A stretch of DNA of 27,173 nucleotides from assembly GCA_016781885.1 (NCBI GenBank), contig JADDPM010000008.1, forward strand, positions 1 to 27,173, given 5' to 3'. Shown in pieces: positions 7,505 to 14,920 of this stretch. Each line of letters begins with the position of its first letter. Positions within the stretch are counted from its first letter, which is position 1. The position numbers and the translations under genes are program-made. Source of the DNA: Rubrobacter sp. GTDB taxonomy: Bacteria > Actinomycetota > Rubrobacteria > Rubrobacterales > Rubrobacteraceae. Below the pieces are notes generated by a model. It saw only the letters and a list, made by a program, of their open reading frames with translations. It searched no databases and was not told where the DNA came from.

Positions 7505-8734
7505 TTGGGTATCGTCGTCCAGAAGTACGGCGGCAGTTCGGTGGCTACGGCGGAGCACATAAAGGTCGTGGCCGAGAGGACGAAGAAGGCCCACGAGTCG
7601 GGGCTAGGCCTCGTCGTGGTCGTCTCCGCGATGGGCAAGACGACCGATCGACTGTTGGCACTCGCCGGTGAGGTAGCCCGCGACCCTTCACCGCGAGAGA
7701 TCGACCAGCTCCTCTCGACAGGAGAGCGCCAGTCGGTGGCGCTGCTCGCGATGGCCCTACACGATCGGGGGGTCCCGGCCACTTCACTGACCGGACCGCA
7801 GGCAGGCATGAAGATCACCGGCCGCTACGGCTCCGGTATCATCTCCGAGATACAGCCCGAGAGGATGCGGAGTCTGCTGGCCGAGGGACAGGTCGTCATC
7901 GTCGCGGGCTTCCAGGGCATGAACGCTTTGGGCGACGTAATGACGCTCGGGCGCGGCGGCTCGGACACGACGGCCGTAGCTCTGGCGGCGGCGCTTCACG
8001 CGGATCGCTGCGAGATCTACACGGACGTCGAGGGCGTCTACACCGCCGACCCCAGGATAGTGCCCAAAGCGCGGCGCATCCCCGAGGTCTCCTCCGCCGA
8101 GATGGCCGAGATGGCGTGGCGAGGGGCGAAGGTGATGCACCCGCGGGCCGTCGAACTCGGGGCGCTCTACGGCGTGGAGATACACGTCCGCTCCTCCTTC
8201 GGCGAGGGGCCGGGCACGATCATCAGGGAGGACAAAGACATGGAGCGCCTGGAGACCCGCGAGACCATAGCCGGAATAGTTCACGATCTCGACGTCTCGC
8301 GCGTGACCCTAACCGGCATAAAGACCGGCCCCGGCACGATGAGCAGGATCTTTACCCCGCTCGCGGAGGCCGGCGTCTCCGTGGACGTTATCGTCGAGAG
8401 CGCCCCGAAGGAGGGAGCCTCGGACGTAGCTTTCACGGTCTCGCGCGCGGAGTTCGCCGAGGCGCGGCGGATAGCGGGCGAGGTCGCGGACCCTCTAAGC
8501 GGCGAAGTCGAGGGCGAGGAGGAGTTGGGCAAGGTGAGCGTCGTGGGCACAGGGATGCTCAACCGGCCCGGCTACGCAGCGTCGATGTTCGACTCCCTGG
8601 GTCAGGCGGGCATCCCGATACGGATGGTCTCGACCTCTGAGATACAGGTGACGTGCGTTCTACCCGCGGACAGGGTGGAGGAGGCGGTCCGACGCCTCCA
8701 CGAGGACTTCGAACTGGAGGAGAGAGATGTTTAG
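7505..8734 (+). CDS. lysC: Aspartokinase (first step of lysine/DAP/threonine synthesis)
   Basis: A 409-residue aspartokinase that phosphorylates L-aspartate with ATP in the cytosol. The kinase domain shows VVQKYGGSSVA at residues 4-14, GRGGSDTTAVALA near 155, and YTDVEGVYTADPRIV near 175. Two ACT domains start at about 266 (VTLTGIKTGPGTM) and 343 (KVSVVGTGMLNRPG); these bind the feedback inhibitors lysine and/or threonine. The TTG start has GGGAG nine bases upstream and no better start upstream. An internal ribosome binding site and ATG at 8225-8242 suggest a second product, the beta subunit. It overlaps dapA by eight bases, the first of three translationally coupled genes. Confidence 0.97.
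   Translation: MGIVVQKYGGSSVATAEHIKVVAERTKKAHESGLGLVVVVSAMGKTTDRLLALAGEVARDPSPREIDQLLSTGERQSVALLAMALHDRGVPATSLTGPQAGMKITGRYGSGIISEIQPERMRSLLAEGQVVIVAGFQGMNALGDVMTLGRGGSDTTAVALAAALHADRCEIYTDVEGVYTADPRIVPKARRIPEVSSAEMAEMAWRGAKVMHPRAVELGALYGVEIHVRSSFGEGPGTIIREDKDMERLETRETIAGIVHDLDVSRVTLTGIKTGPGTMSRIFTPLAEAGVSVDVIVESAPKEGASDVAFTVSRAEFAEARRIAGEVADPLSGEVEGEEELGKVSVVGTGMLNRPGYAASMFDSLGQAGIPIRMVSTSEIQVTCVLPADRVEEAVRRLHEDFELEERDV
8225..8242 (+). promoter_or_regulatory. Internal start for an aspartokinase beta subunit
   Basis: AGGGAGGA at 8225-8232 is followed seven bases later by an in-frame ATG (8240-8242, codon 246). Translation from here gives a 164-residue protein holding only the two ACT domains. 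Aspartokinases of Bacillus subtilis and Corynebacterium make exactly such a beta subunit for an alpha2-beta2 enzyme. The site itself is seen; use in this organism is inferred. Confidence 0.6.
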
Positions 8735-9623
8735 CGGCGCGTTTACAGCCCTCGTTACCCCGTTCAGGAACGGCGAGGTGGACGAAGAGGCCCTCGAAGC
8801 CCTGGTCGAGTTCCAGATACAGCAGGGTATAAACGGCCTCGTCCCCTGCGGCACCACCGGCGAGAGCCCTACCCTTAGCGAGGAGGAGGACCGGCTCGTC
8901 ATCGAGGCCGTGGTGCGCGTGGCTGCGGGTCGAGTGCCCGTGGTCGCGGGGACCGGCTCTAACAGCACTGACATGGCGATCAAGTACACCAGAATGGCCG
9001 AGGAGGCGGGCGCGGACGGCTCCCTACAGGTCGCCCCGTACTACAATAAGCCGACCCAGGAGGGACTCTACCGCCACTTCGCGACCATCGCCGAGAGCAC
9101 GTCGCTACCCTTGATCCTCTACAACATCCCGGGTCGCACGAGCGTTGAGATCGGTGCCGCGACCCTAGCCCGCCTCGCTGAGGTCCCGAACATCGTCGGG
9201 GTCAAGGAATCTACCCTCTCGATGAACATGGCTAGCGATATCAGGCACCTCTCGGGCGAGGAGTTCGTCATCCTCTCCGGCGACGACCCGATGACGCTCC
9301 CGGTGATGGCGCTGGGGGGGAACGGAGTGATCTCCGTCGCCTCCAACGTCGCCCCCGGAGCCGTCTCCGAGATGGTGGCGGCCCTCAACTCCGGCGACTT
9401 CCTGCGGGGTCGCGAGCTCCACTACCGGCTCCTCCCCCTCTTTAGGGCGCTCTTCCTGGAGACGAACCCCATCCCCGTAAAGGCCGCCGCCTCCCTCCTG
9501 GGTCTCTGCTCCGACGAGGTACGTCTCCCCCTCGTCCCGATGTCCGGAGAGAACCTCCGCACGCTCCAGCAAGTTATGGAGGCGAGCGCTACCCTCCTCC
9601 CCACCCCCGAAGAGGTACTTTGA
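8727..9623 (+). CDS. dapA: 4-hydroxy-tetrahydrodipicolinate synthase
   Basis: A 298-residue TIM-barrel class I aldolase that condenses pyruvate with aspartate semialdehyde, the committed step to DAP and lysine. Catalytic residues are in place: Thr43-Thr44 in GTTGES, Tyr106 in APYYNKP, Tyr132 in LILYNIPGRT, Arg137, and the Schiff-base Lys160 in GVKES. Length matches the family. GGAGGAGAGAG directly precedes the ATG inside the end of lysC (eight-base overlap), and its own end overlaps dapB by four bases (TTGA). It is coupled in the lysC-dapA-dapB operon. Confidence 0.97.
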   Translation: MFSGAFTALVTPFRNGEVDEEALEALVEFQIQQGINGLVPCGTTGESPTLSEEEDRLVIEAVVRVAAGRVPVVAGTGSNSTDMAIKYTRMAEEAGADGSLQVAPYYNKPTQEGLYRHFATIAESTSLPLILYNIPGRTSVEIGAATLARLAEVPNIVGVKESTLSMNMASDIRHLSGEEFVILSGDDPMTLPVMALGGNGVISVASNVAPGAVSEMVAALNSGDFLRGRELHYRLLPLFRALFLETNPIPVKAAASLLGLCSDEVRLPLVPMSGENLRTLQQVMEASATLLPTPEEVL

Positions 9624-10414
9624 CGGAAACGGACACCCGCGTCGCCATAATCGGGGCCGCAGGCCGCATGGGCCGCGAGCTCTGCCGCGCCGCCCTGGAG
9701 ACGGACGGCATCGAGCTCGTCGGCGGCACCGACGCATCCGGCTCCCCCGCCCTCGGCGCCGACCTCGGCGAGCTCTGCGGCGCAGGTAGGATCGGCGTCG
9801 CAGCCACTGAAGACCCGCCCGGAGAAGCGGAGGTCCTCATCGAGTTCACCACGCCCGGGGCGACGGTCGAGCACCTCTCCTACGGCAAGCCGCACGTCAT
9901 TGGCACCACCGGCCTCTCCGGGGAGCAGCACGCGAAGCTCGAAGAGGCGGCAAAGAGCGTGCCCATCGTCCTCGCCCCGAACATGAGCGTCGGGGTCAAC
10001 CTGTTGCGCGAGGTCGTCCGGGATCTCTCCGCGAAGCTCGCAGGATACGACATCGAGGTCGTGGAAGCTCACCACCGCCACAAGAAGGACGCGCCTTCAG
10101 GGACCGCGCTTCTGCTCGCGCGGGCCGCCGCCGAAGGACGAGGACAGGACCTGGACGAGGTTGCCGTTTACGGGCGGGAGGGCGTTGCTTCCCGGAGAGA
10201 AGGAGAGATCGGGATACACGCCCTGCGTGGCGGGGCGGTAGTGGGCGAACACCGTCTGGTCTTCTACTCCGAAGGTGAGGAGGTAGAGGTTGTTCATCGC
10301 GCCCTCTCGCGCCGCACCTTCGCCGACGGCGCGATGCGGGCCGCGAAGTTCGTCGCCGGGGCAGGGCCGGGGCTGTACTCAATGCAGTACGTACTGAACG
10401 CTAACCCCCGGTAA
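9620..10414 (+). CDS. dapB: 4-hydroxy-tetrahydrodipicolinate reductase
   Basis: A 264-residue NAD(P)H-dependent reductase acting right after DapA. The N-terminal Rossmann fold has AIIGAAGRMG (residues 9-18); GTTGLS at 95-100 contacts the nicotinamide; the substrate-binding and catalytic segment EAHHRHKKDAPSGTA (149-163) contains the catalytic His151 and Lys155. The C-terminus returns to the cofactor domain (FVAGAGPGLYSMQYVL). The start is TTG overlapping the dapA stop (TTGA), with AAGAGG four bases upstream. It is last in the operon; the lower-GC accessory island begins about 35 bases after its stop. Confidence 0.97.
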   Translation: MTETDTRVAIIGAAGRMGRELCRAALETDGIELVGGTDASGSPALGADLGELCGAGRIGVAATEDPPGEAEVLIEFTTPGATVEHLSYGKPHVIGTTGLSGEQHAKLEEAAKSVPIVLAPNMSVGVNLLREVVRDLSAKLAGYDIEVVEAHHRHKKDAPSGTALLLARAAAEGRGQDLDEVAVYGREGVASRREGEIGIHALRGGAVVGEHRLVFYSEGEEVEVVHRALSRRTFADGAMRAAKFVAGAGPGLYSMQYVLNANPR

Positions 10415-10449
10415 CGTAGCGTGGCAGCCTAGCCCGTCAAGAATTATCG

Positions 10450-10665
10450 CTCCTGCCTGTGCTTATGGAGCTTAATGGAACGTTGCTTCAAGGGAACCTA
10501 TGTGTGCGTAGAGCCTACCACCTATTCCGCTATCTGGACGAACAAACGTTCCGGTTTAACGAGCAAGAAGGGCAGGACGCAGACAGGTTCAAGAAAGCGC
10601 TCAGGTCAGTTGCGGGGCGGCGGTTGACCTACTTGGAATTGCTGGGCAAGACAGCATCTGGCTAA
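10450..10665 (+). mobile_element. IS1595/ISXO2-type transposase, C-terminal remnant with frameshift
   Basis: The last ~70 residues of an IS1595-family (ISXO2-like) DDE transposase remain. One frame reads LWSLMERCFKGTYVCVEP (about 10453-10520); after a frame change near 10518 the next reads YHLFRYLDEQTFRFNEQE and then DADRFKKALRSVAGRRLTYLELLG. This matches the family's C-terminal block: WSLLKR-like, GTY, RY-DE, FRFN, RLTY-EL. The catalytic domain and both inverted repeats are missing, so it cannot move. It lies directly between dapB and the TIGR04255 cassette and probably marks how the island arrived. Confidence 0.75.
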
Positions 10666-10682
10666 CCCTTCTATCAGAAGGG
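10666..10682. terminator. Short hairpin between converging frames
   Basis: Perfect 7-base arms CCCTTCT and AGAAGGG surround a three-base loop. The hairpin spans the stop codon of the minus-strand gene at 10674 and follows the transposase remnant. There is no clear T-run on either strand, so terminator function is only possible. Confidence 0.3.
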
Positions 10683-11201
10683 CTCTATATTCCGCGGCAG
10701 CGCAACACGCATGAAAAACCCAGCGAAGGCTTGGGAAAGATGCTCGCGGTAGGGCGAACGAAGGCGTAAGCGTGGACCTTGGTTCTCAGCATGTCGCCGC
10801 ACGTAATTGCTGGGTAGACTAAAGACCTCCCCAAAATCTATGATGCGAATCCCCCTTTCCAATTCTGGTATATGGGAAGCGTCGAGCATGCTGAGGCGAG
10901 GGCGGCGCCCGTTCTGGATCGCATTTCGGGTATCCTTGCCCAGTGGAGTCCCACCTTCCCCTGCTTAGGTTACCTCATAATGCGGGCACAATATTACCTT
11001 GTCTAACTTCTCATTCTCTAAATCACAGGATTGAGTCATTATTATGACATTGTAGGTGAGCACATCGACCAGAGGATTTTCACGTGGTATCGGAAAACGT
11101 ATGTTGGGATCTGGAACAATAACTGGGCATCCCTCAAGAATATCCCCTTGCTCTAGATCGCCCCCTTCAACTACCTCATACCAAGAATACTCCTCAGACA
11201 T
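10674..11201 (-). pseudogene. 'SQSCDLE' family protein interrupted by one in-frame stop
   Basis: One reading frame of 176 codons, unbroken except for a TAA at 10965-10967. The first part (78 residues) has GGDLEQGDILEGCPVIVPD and YNVIIMTQSCDLENEKLDKVILCP; the second (about 97 residues) has GFGEV-like IDFGEVFSLP and PRLRLRSPYREHLSQAFAGFFMRV. These two blocks occur in the same order in a family of small uncharacterised proteins I know only by the conserved QSCDLE phrase. The frame is kept exactly through the stop, so the break is a single substitution, a read-through codon, or a sequencing error. It follows the 145-residue gene by 13 bases and is last in the cassette. Function unknown. Confidence 0.7.
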
Positions 11202-11214
11202 ACACTGTCCTGCC

Positions 11215-11652
11215 TCACTCCTCGGTATCTTCAGAGTCAGTGTCCTCAGCCTCTTCTATGATATGTAAGCGAGCGGGCTCGTAATACTGCCCCACTTGTG
11301 CGTTAACATGCATTCTAGATAAAGGTTGCAGGTCAAGAATCTCTGATGTTTCCTCTGGCTCTACTCCTTGTAGAGACTGCTGTAATTGCCGAGCCATGTC
11401 ATAGACTAACTGTTGTAGCTGTAATATCTCTTGAGTTTGAGCATCTATCTTCTGATCCAGGGCATTCATTCTCTTCTCCAGGCTAGGAGTTATGGTAGTC
11501 GGTATGCCGCTGCTGCCAAGAAAACTTCCAGGATACATGCCATGAAGTGCAGTTGCGGCCTCCATCATCTGCCCCGGTTGCCAGTAGCCTTGTCCAGAAG
11601 AACCAGGAAAAAACATGATGCTCTCGCCGTGAGTAGCGGCTCTTTCAGTCAT
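11215..11652 (-). CDS. Acidic coiled-coil protein of the TIGR04255 cassette
   Basis: A 145-residue protein of unrecognised family. The N-terminal ~55 residues are Gly/Pro/Met-rich and probably disordered (FFPGSSGQGYWQPGQMM). Residues 58-95 form a clear coiled coil (heptad Leu/Met/Ile pattern from LEKRMNALDQKIDAQ to MARQLQQSL), and the end (133-145) is strongly acidic (EEAEDTDSEDTEE). Its ATG overlaps the stop of the TIGR04255 gene by eight bases (ATGACTGA), so translation is coupled and the two proteins are probably made in a fixed ratio and may bind each other. Codon use is lower in GC than the dap operon. An oligomerisation or adaptor role is inference. Confidence 0.8.
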   Translation of the reverse strand: MTERAATHGESIMFFPGSSGQGYWQPGQMMEAATALHGMYPGSFLGSSGIPTTITPSLEKRMNALDQKIDAQTQEILQLQQLVYDMARQLQQSLQGVEPEETSEILDLQPLSRMHVNAQVGQYYEPARLHIIEEAEDTDSEDTEE

Positions 11653-12418
11653 GCCCTACCTCCCCAAGTAGTTGTCTCGCTTCGTCAGTTATGCACGCCT
11701 CGAAAGTCTTTTCCACCTCGTCGTGTGCCCTCTCTACCCACTCCATTGCGGAGTCCAACTTTGCTAACTCTGGCTGGAGGGTAATAAAATCTAGGTCCAA
11801 CAGGAAAGCAACGTTCCGTTGCCCCTCTTCACGCACAGAGCTGGATTGCAGGACCAAAAGTCCGTTCGCTTCGATAAACGGGATTTCCACACGCTGTAGC
11901 CACGAGCTAAAAGTTTGCGGCACCGCGCTAGGAACTGCGGGCGCTGCAAGCAAAAAGCGCTCGATGTCGACCGATCGAAACCCAGGAAACTCCAGGCGAT
12001 TGATGTAGCGCAAGCCGATGCGGCTTATCGCTTGAGGATTAGCAACCTGTCTGTAAACTTCCAGAGCGCGCCCAATCATCTGTTTGAAGGTCTCCCAACT
12101 TGAGTAGGGCTTCAAGTGATTTACCGACACAGTGTTGGGGCCAATCTGGATCAACGCCCCTTCGTCTTGGCGCGCGAACTGCATACGCTCAACATTGCCT
12201 ACCACATTCTGAACAGAGGTTCCCTCTGTTCCGGCGCTTACCTCGATTTGAAAAGGATTGAACTGACGCCTTATGGGGAACTCGGATTCCACCTCACGGT
12301 AGAATAGCCCCGGAATCGTCCAATCCCACGGCTGGTTGGGCACGAACTGGAACTCGCACAGAGCTTCGATGATAGGAGGATCTTTGTAAATCCTCCTCTT
12401 TGGTTTCTCTCCAGTCAA
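11645..12418 (-). CDS. TIGR04255 family protein (sporadically distributed, function unknown)
   Basis: A 257-residue soluble protein with the marks of TIGR04255: an opening PPIIEALCEFQF, a central INHLKPYSSWETFK-like segment (VNHLKPYSSWETFKQMIG), and RIGLRYINRLEFPG, followed by a C-terminal alpha/beta part ending in a helix with the usual FEACITDEAR. Length is typical. The family is scattered across unrelated bacteria, commonly beside small genes of unknown role, which suggests transfer and an accessory function. The start is TTG 12418 with AAGG eight bases upstream; it lies 21 bases after the 54-residue gene and overlaps the next gene by eight. No catalytic motif is evident. Family assignment is good, biological role unknown. 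Confidence 0.85.
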   Translation of the reverse strand: MTGEKPKRRIYKDPPIIEALCEFQFVPNQPWDWTIPGLFYREVESEFPIRRQFNPFQIEVSAGTEGTSVQNVVGNVERMQFARQDEGALIQIGPNTVSVNHLKPYSSWETFKQMIGRALEVYRQVANPQAISRIGLRYINRLEFPGFRSVDIERFLLAAPAVPSAVPQTFSSWLQRVEIPFIEANGLLVLQSSSVREEGQRNVAFLLDLDFITLQPELAKLDSAMEWVERAHDEVEKTFEACITDEARQLLGEVGHD

Positions 12419-12439
12419 GTTGCCAACCTTGCCCCGAGC

Positions 12440-12604
12440 CTATCCAACACGCTTTTCTTCTTTCTTCTCCCGCTTCTCTTCGGCCAGCTTCTCGTCTAGC
12501 TCTTCTTTAGGAACTTGGGCCATCTTCCTGACGTAGTTCTTGAAGCCTTCCCACTGGGTGTCTCGTTCGTTCTTCTGGGCTTCGTCTTTGTACCGTTCGA
12601 CCAT
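12440..12604 (-). CDS. 54-residue charged protein, first gene of the cassette
   Basis: ATG at 12604 to TAG at 12440. The protein has a conserved-looking core WEGFKNYVRKMAQVPKEELD followed by a Lys/Glu helix (KLAEEKREKKEEKR). Small proteins with an 'F...VPKEELD..LAEEKR' pattern are common first genes of two- or three-gene accessory modules; some behave like antitoxins or adaptors, but I cannot assign one here. A GGTAGG stretch lies nine bases before the ATG. It begins just downstream of the four-palindrome array, so it is the first product under that control. No helix-turn-helix or ribbon-helix-helix is obvious. Confidence 0.7.
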   Translation of the reverse strand: MVERYKDEAQKNERDTQWEGFKNYVRKMAQVPKEELDEKLAEEKREKKEEKRVG

Positions 12605-12625
12605 TCCCAGCCTACCTTTCGGAAT

Positions 12626-12702
12626 ACCAGCATTGTTGGTGAAATGCCAGCTTTACTGGTAAAACACCAGCTTTGCCGGTACTGTACCGCAATTTGCGGT
12701 AC
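12626..12702. repeat. Four palindromes at exact 20-bp period (operator array)
   Basis: Four 15-base imperfect palindromes start at 12626, 12646, 12666 and 12686, of the form RCC-R-G...Y-GGT (for example ACCAGCTTTGCCGGT). The last extends to a perfect 19-base palindrome at 12684-12702, with arms GTACCGCAA and TTGCGGTAC around one base. The 20-bp period equals two helical turns, so bound dimers would line up on one DNA face. The array sits between a candidate minus-strand promoter and the 54-residue gene, as expected for a cooperative repressor operator. Confidence 0.8.
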
Positions 12703-12704
12703 TA

Positions 12705-12733
12705 ATGCTAAAGAGGTGCTAAACACACCACAA
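12705..12733 (-). promoter_or_regulatory. Candidate promoter of the TIGR04255 cassette
   Basis: On the minus strand, TTGTGG (12733-12728) and TAGCAT (12710-12705) are separated by 17 bases, a good sigma-70-type spacing with moderate matches. Transcription would start inside the 19-base palindrome at 12684-12702, so a protein bound there would block it. Short TGCTRA repeats around 12706, 12718, 12740 and 12750 surround it. Confidence 0.45.
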
Positions 12734-12865
12734 GTAAATGCTGAGTAAGTGCTAACTGCGGAGGCGGCGGTTTTCTGAGTGAGGTATATCGTTGCCCTAA
12801 CTTTCGTCCATCGGCCCGGGTGCACGCGCTAAACTCTCCAGTAACGCTACTAGAGAGAGGAAGAG

Positions 12866-14746
12866 ATGACCGACCTCCATACGCCCCTGCCGCCCCTGAT
12901 CCCACGTGAGGTCCTCTTCGGCAACCCGGAAATGGCCCAGCCTCGCCTCTCCCCGGACGGCGAACGCCTCGCCTACCTCGCCCCGGTGGACGGAGTCCTG
13001 AACGTGTGGGTCGGGCCGGTCGGCTCCCCGGTCGGAGGCGAAGATTACTGGCCGGTCACAAAAGATGATAAGCGCGGCATCCGCATCTACTTCTGGGCGG
13101 AGGATAACGAGCATATCGTCTACCTCCAGGACGCGGGCGGGAACGAGGATTGGCGTATTTACGCCACCGACCCGAAGACGCAACAGACGCGCGATCTGAC
13201 GCCCTTCGAGGGGGTCCAGGCGCAACTCCTGGCGAAGAACAGGCATTTTCCGGATGCGCTGCTCGTCGGCCTCAATAAGGAGACCGCCGAGGTCCATGAC
13301 GTATACCGCCTCTCCATATCGGGCGGCAACCTGGATCTCGTCGCGAAAAACCCCGGCAACGTGGCGCAGTGGGTTGCGGATAGGGACTTCCGGGTGCGCG
13401 GGGCGATGGCCGCCACGCCCGAGGGCGGGTTCGACCTGCTCTTCCGCGAGACGGAGGAGGCCGATTGGGAGAAGATCGTAAGTTGGGGGCCGGAGGACGC
13501 GCTCAACAGCGGCCCGGTCGGCTTCTCGGGGGACGGAGCGAGGATCTACTTGGTCGACTCGCGGGGCGCGAACGCCGCCCAACTCGCCTCGCTGGACTTA
13601 AGGAGCGGCGCGTACGACGTGCTCGCCGGGGACGAGCGCTACGACGTGAGCGACGTGCTCGTCAATCCGGAGACGTACCAGATCGAGGCCGTGGCGATAG
13701 AGAAGGCCCGAGCCGACTGGATCGTGCTGGACGAGAAAGTCCGGGATGACTTCGAGGCTATAAAGAGCCTCGCCCGGGGCGACTTCGCCGTCACCAGCCG
13801 CGACCGGGCAGACGAGAACTGGCTAGTAGCCTTCACCGCCGACGACCGCGGAGCTTCTTACTACTCGTACAGGCGCGGCGAGAGAGAGGGCAGTCACCTC
13901 TTCAACGCCTGGCCCGCCCTCGATGAGTATACCCTAGCGCGGATGGAGCCCATCTCCTTCACCGCCCGCGACGGTCTGACCATAGAGGGTTACCTGACCC
14001 TTCCGCCGGGCGCGGGGCGCGAGGGGCTGCCGATGGTGCTCAACGTACACGGCGGACCGTGGGCGCGCGACTCATGGGGCTACGACCCAGAGGCGCAGTG
14101 GTTATCCAACCGGGGGTACGCATGCTTGCAGATCAACTACCGCGGATCGACCGGCTACGGCAAGGAGTTCCTAAATGCCGGGAACAAGGAGTGGGGCGCC
14201 AAGATGCACGACGACCTCGTGGACGCGGTGGAGTGGGCCGTCGGTCAGGGCATAGCAGACCCCGAGCGGGTGGCGATCTACGGCGGGTCTTACGGCGGGT
14301 ACGCGGCGCTCGTCGGGGCGACGTTCACGCCGGAGGTGTTCCGGTGCGCGGTGGACATCGTGGGACCGAGCAGCCTTATCACGCTCATAAACAGCATCCC
14401 GCCGTACTGGTCCACGTTCCTGGCGACATTTCACGAGCGGGTCGGCAACCCCGAGACCGAGGAGGAGTTCCTGAAGTCGCGATCGCCGCTGTTCTTCGTG
14501 GACAGGATCCGGATACCCATGCTCATAGCCCAGGGGGCTAACGACCCGCGCGTCAAGCAGGCCGAGGCAGAGCAGGTCGTAGCCGCCATGAAGGAGAAGG
14601 GCATAGACTACGAGTACCTGCTCTTCGAGGACGAGGGGCACGGCTTCGCGAGGCCGGAGAACCGCCTAAAGTTCTACGCCGCCGCCGAGAGGTTCTTGGT
14701 CAAACACCTCGATGGGCGCTACGAGGACGACGGGGCTCCAGGTTAA
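12866..14746 (+). CDS. S9 family serine peptidase (acylaminoacyl/prolyl oligopeptidase type)
   Basis: A 626-residue two-domain enzyme. Residues ~20-370 form the beta-propeller (repeated SPDGERLAYL, GARIYLV, DVYRLSISGG blades) that restricts access to small peptides. The C-terminal alpha/beta-hydrolase domain starts near 375 (LTIEGYLTLPPG) with oxyanion residues in VLNVHGGPWARD, the nucleophile Ser475 in GGSYGGYA, Asp560 in GANDPRV and His592 in DEGHGFARPENR. All catalytic residues are present and length is typical. There is no signal peptide, so it is cytosolic and probably trims short or acylated peptides. AGAGG precedes the ATG. It stands alone, just outside the accessory island. Confidence 0.95.
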   Translation: MTDLHTPLPPLIPREVLFGNPEMAQPRLSPDGERLAYLAPVDGVLNVWVGPVGSPVGGEDYWPVTKDDKRGIRIYFWAEDNEHIVYLQDAGGNEDWRIYATDPKTQQTRDLTPFEGVQAQLLAKNRHFPDALLVGLNKETAEVHDVYRLSISGGNLDLVAKNPGNVAQWVADRDFRVRGAMAATPEGGFDLLFRETEEADWEKIVSWGPEDALNSGPVGFSGDGARIYLVDSRGANAAQLASLDLRSGAYDVLAGDERYDVSDVLVNPETYQIEAVAIEKARADWIVLDEKVRDDFEAIKSLARGDFAVTSRDRADENWLVAFTADDRGASYYSYRRGEREGSHLFNAWPALDEYTLARMEPISFTARDGLTIEGYLTLPPGAGREGLPMVLNVHGGPWARDSWGYDPEAQWLSNRGYACLQINYRGSTGYGKEFLNAGNKEWGAKMHDDLVDAVEWAVGQGIADPERVAIYGGSYGGYAALVGATFTPEVFRCAVDIVGPSSLITLINSIPPYWSTFLATFHERVGNPETEEEFLKSRSPLFFVDRIRIPMLIAQGANDPRVKQAEAEQVVAAMKEKGIDYEYLLFEDEGHGFARPENRLKFYAAAERFLVKHLDGRYEDDGAPG

Positions 14747-14758
14747 GCCCGGCTCCGG

Positions 14759-14890
14759 CTACAGTTCCGCAAGCATGAACGAGACGAAGAATCCCGAAGC
14801 CGTGGCGAAGGGGACCAGCTTGCCGCCTTCCCGGTAGGCGTCGGGCACATGAGGGTGTCAGCGAGGGAGACTAGCAAGGCGTCCACGGGC
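14759..14890 (-). pseudogene. Remnant of a ZIP-family metal transporter C-terminus
   Basis: Two minus-strand frames together resemble the end of a ZIP-type permease: DALLVSLADTLM (about 14885-14850), then after a one-base shift PDAYREGGKLVPFATASGFFVSFMLAEL and a stop at 14759-14761. ZIP proteins here usually read ADTxMPEA(Y/F)..GG and close with a hydrophobic helix. Only about 40 residues remain; the rest is absent where the GNAT gene now lies. Similarity is from memory and short, so the family call is tentative. Confidence 0.45.
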
Positions 14891-14920
14891 CGTCCAGGCT
14901 CATCGTGCGGCAGCGTGTAC

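Noticed and set aside
12626..12702. CRISPR array
   Set aside because: The units are 15 bases with 5-base gaps and imperfectly palindromic; there are no spacers of usable length and no cas genes.
12496..12825. Minus-strand 109-residue ORF before the cassette
   Set aside because: Runs through the operator array and overlaps the better-supported 54-residue gene in another frame; composition is not protein-like.
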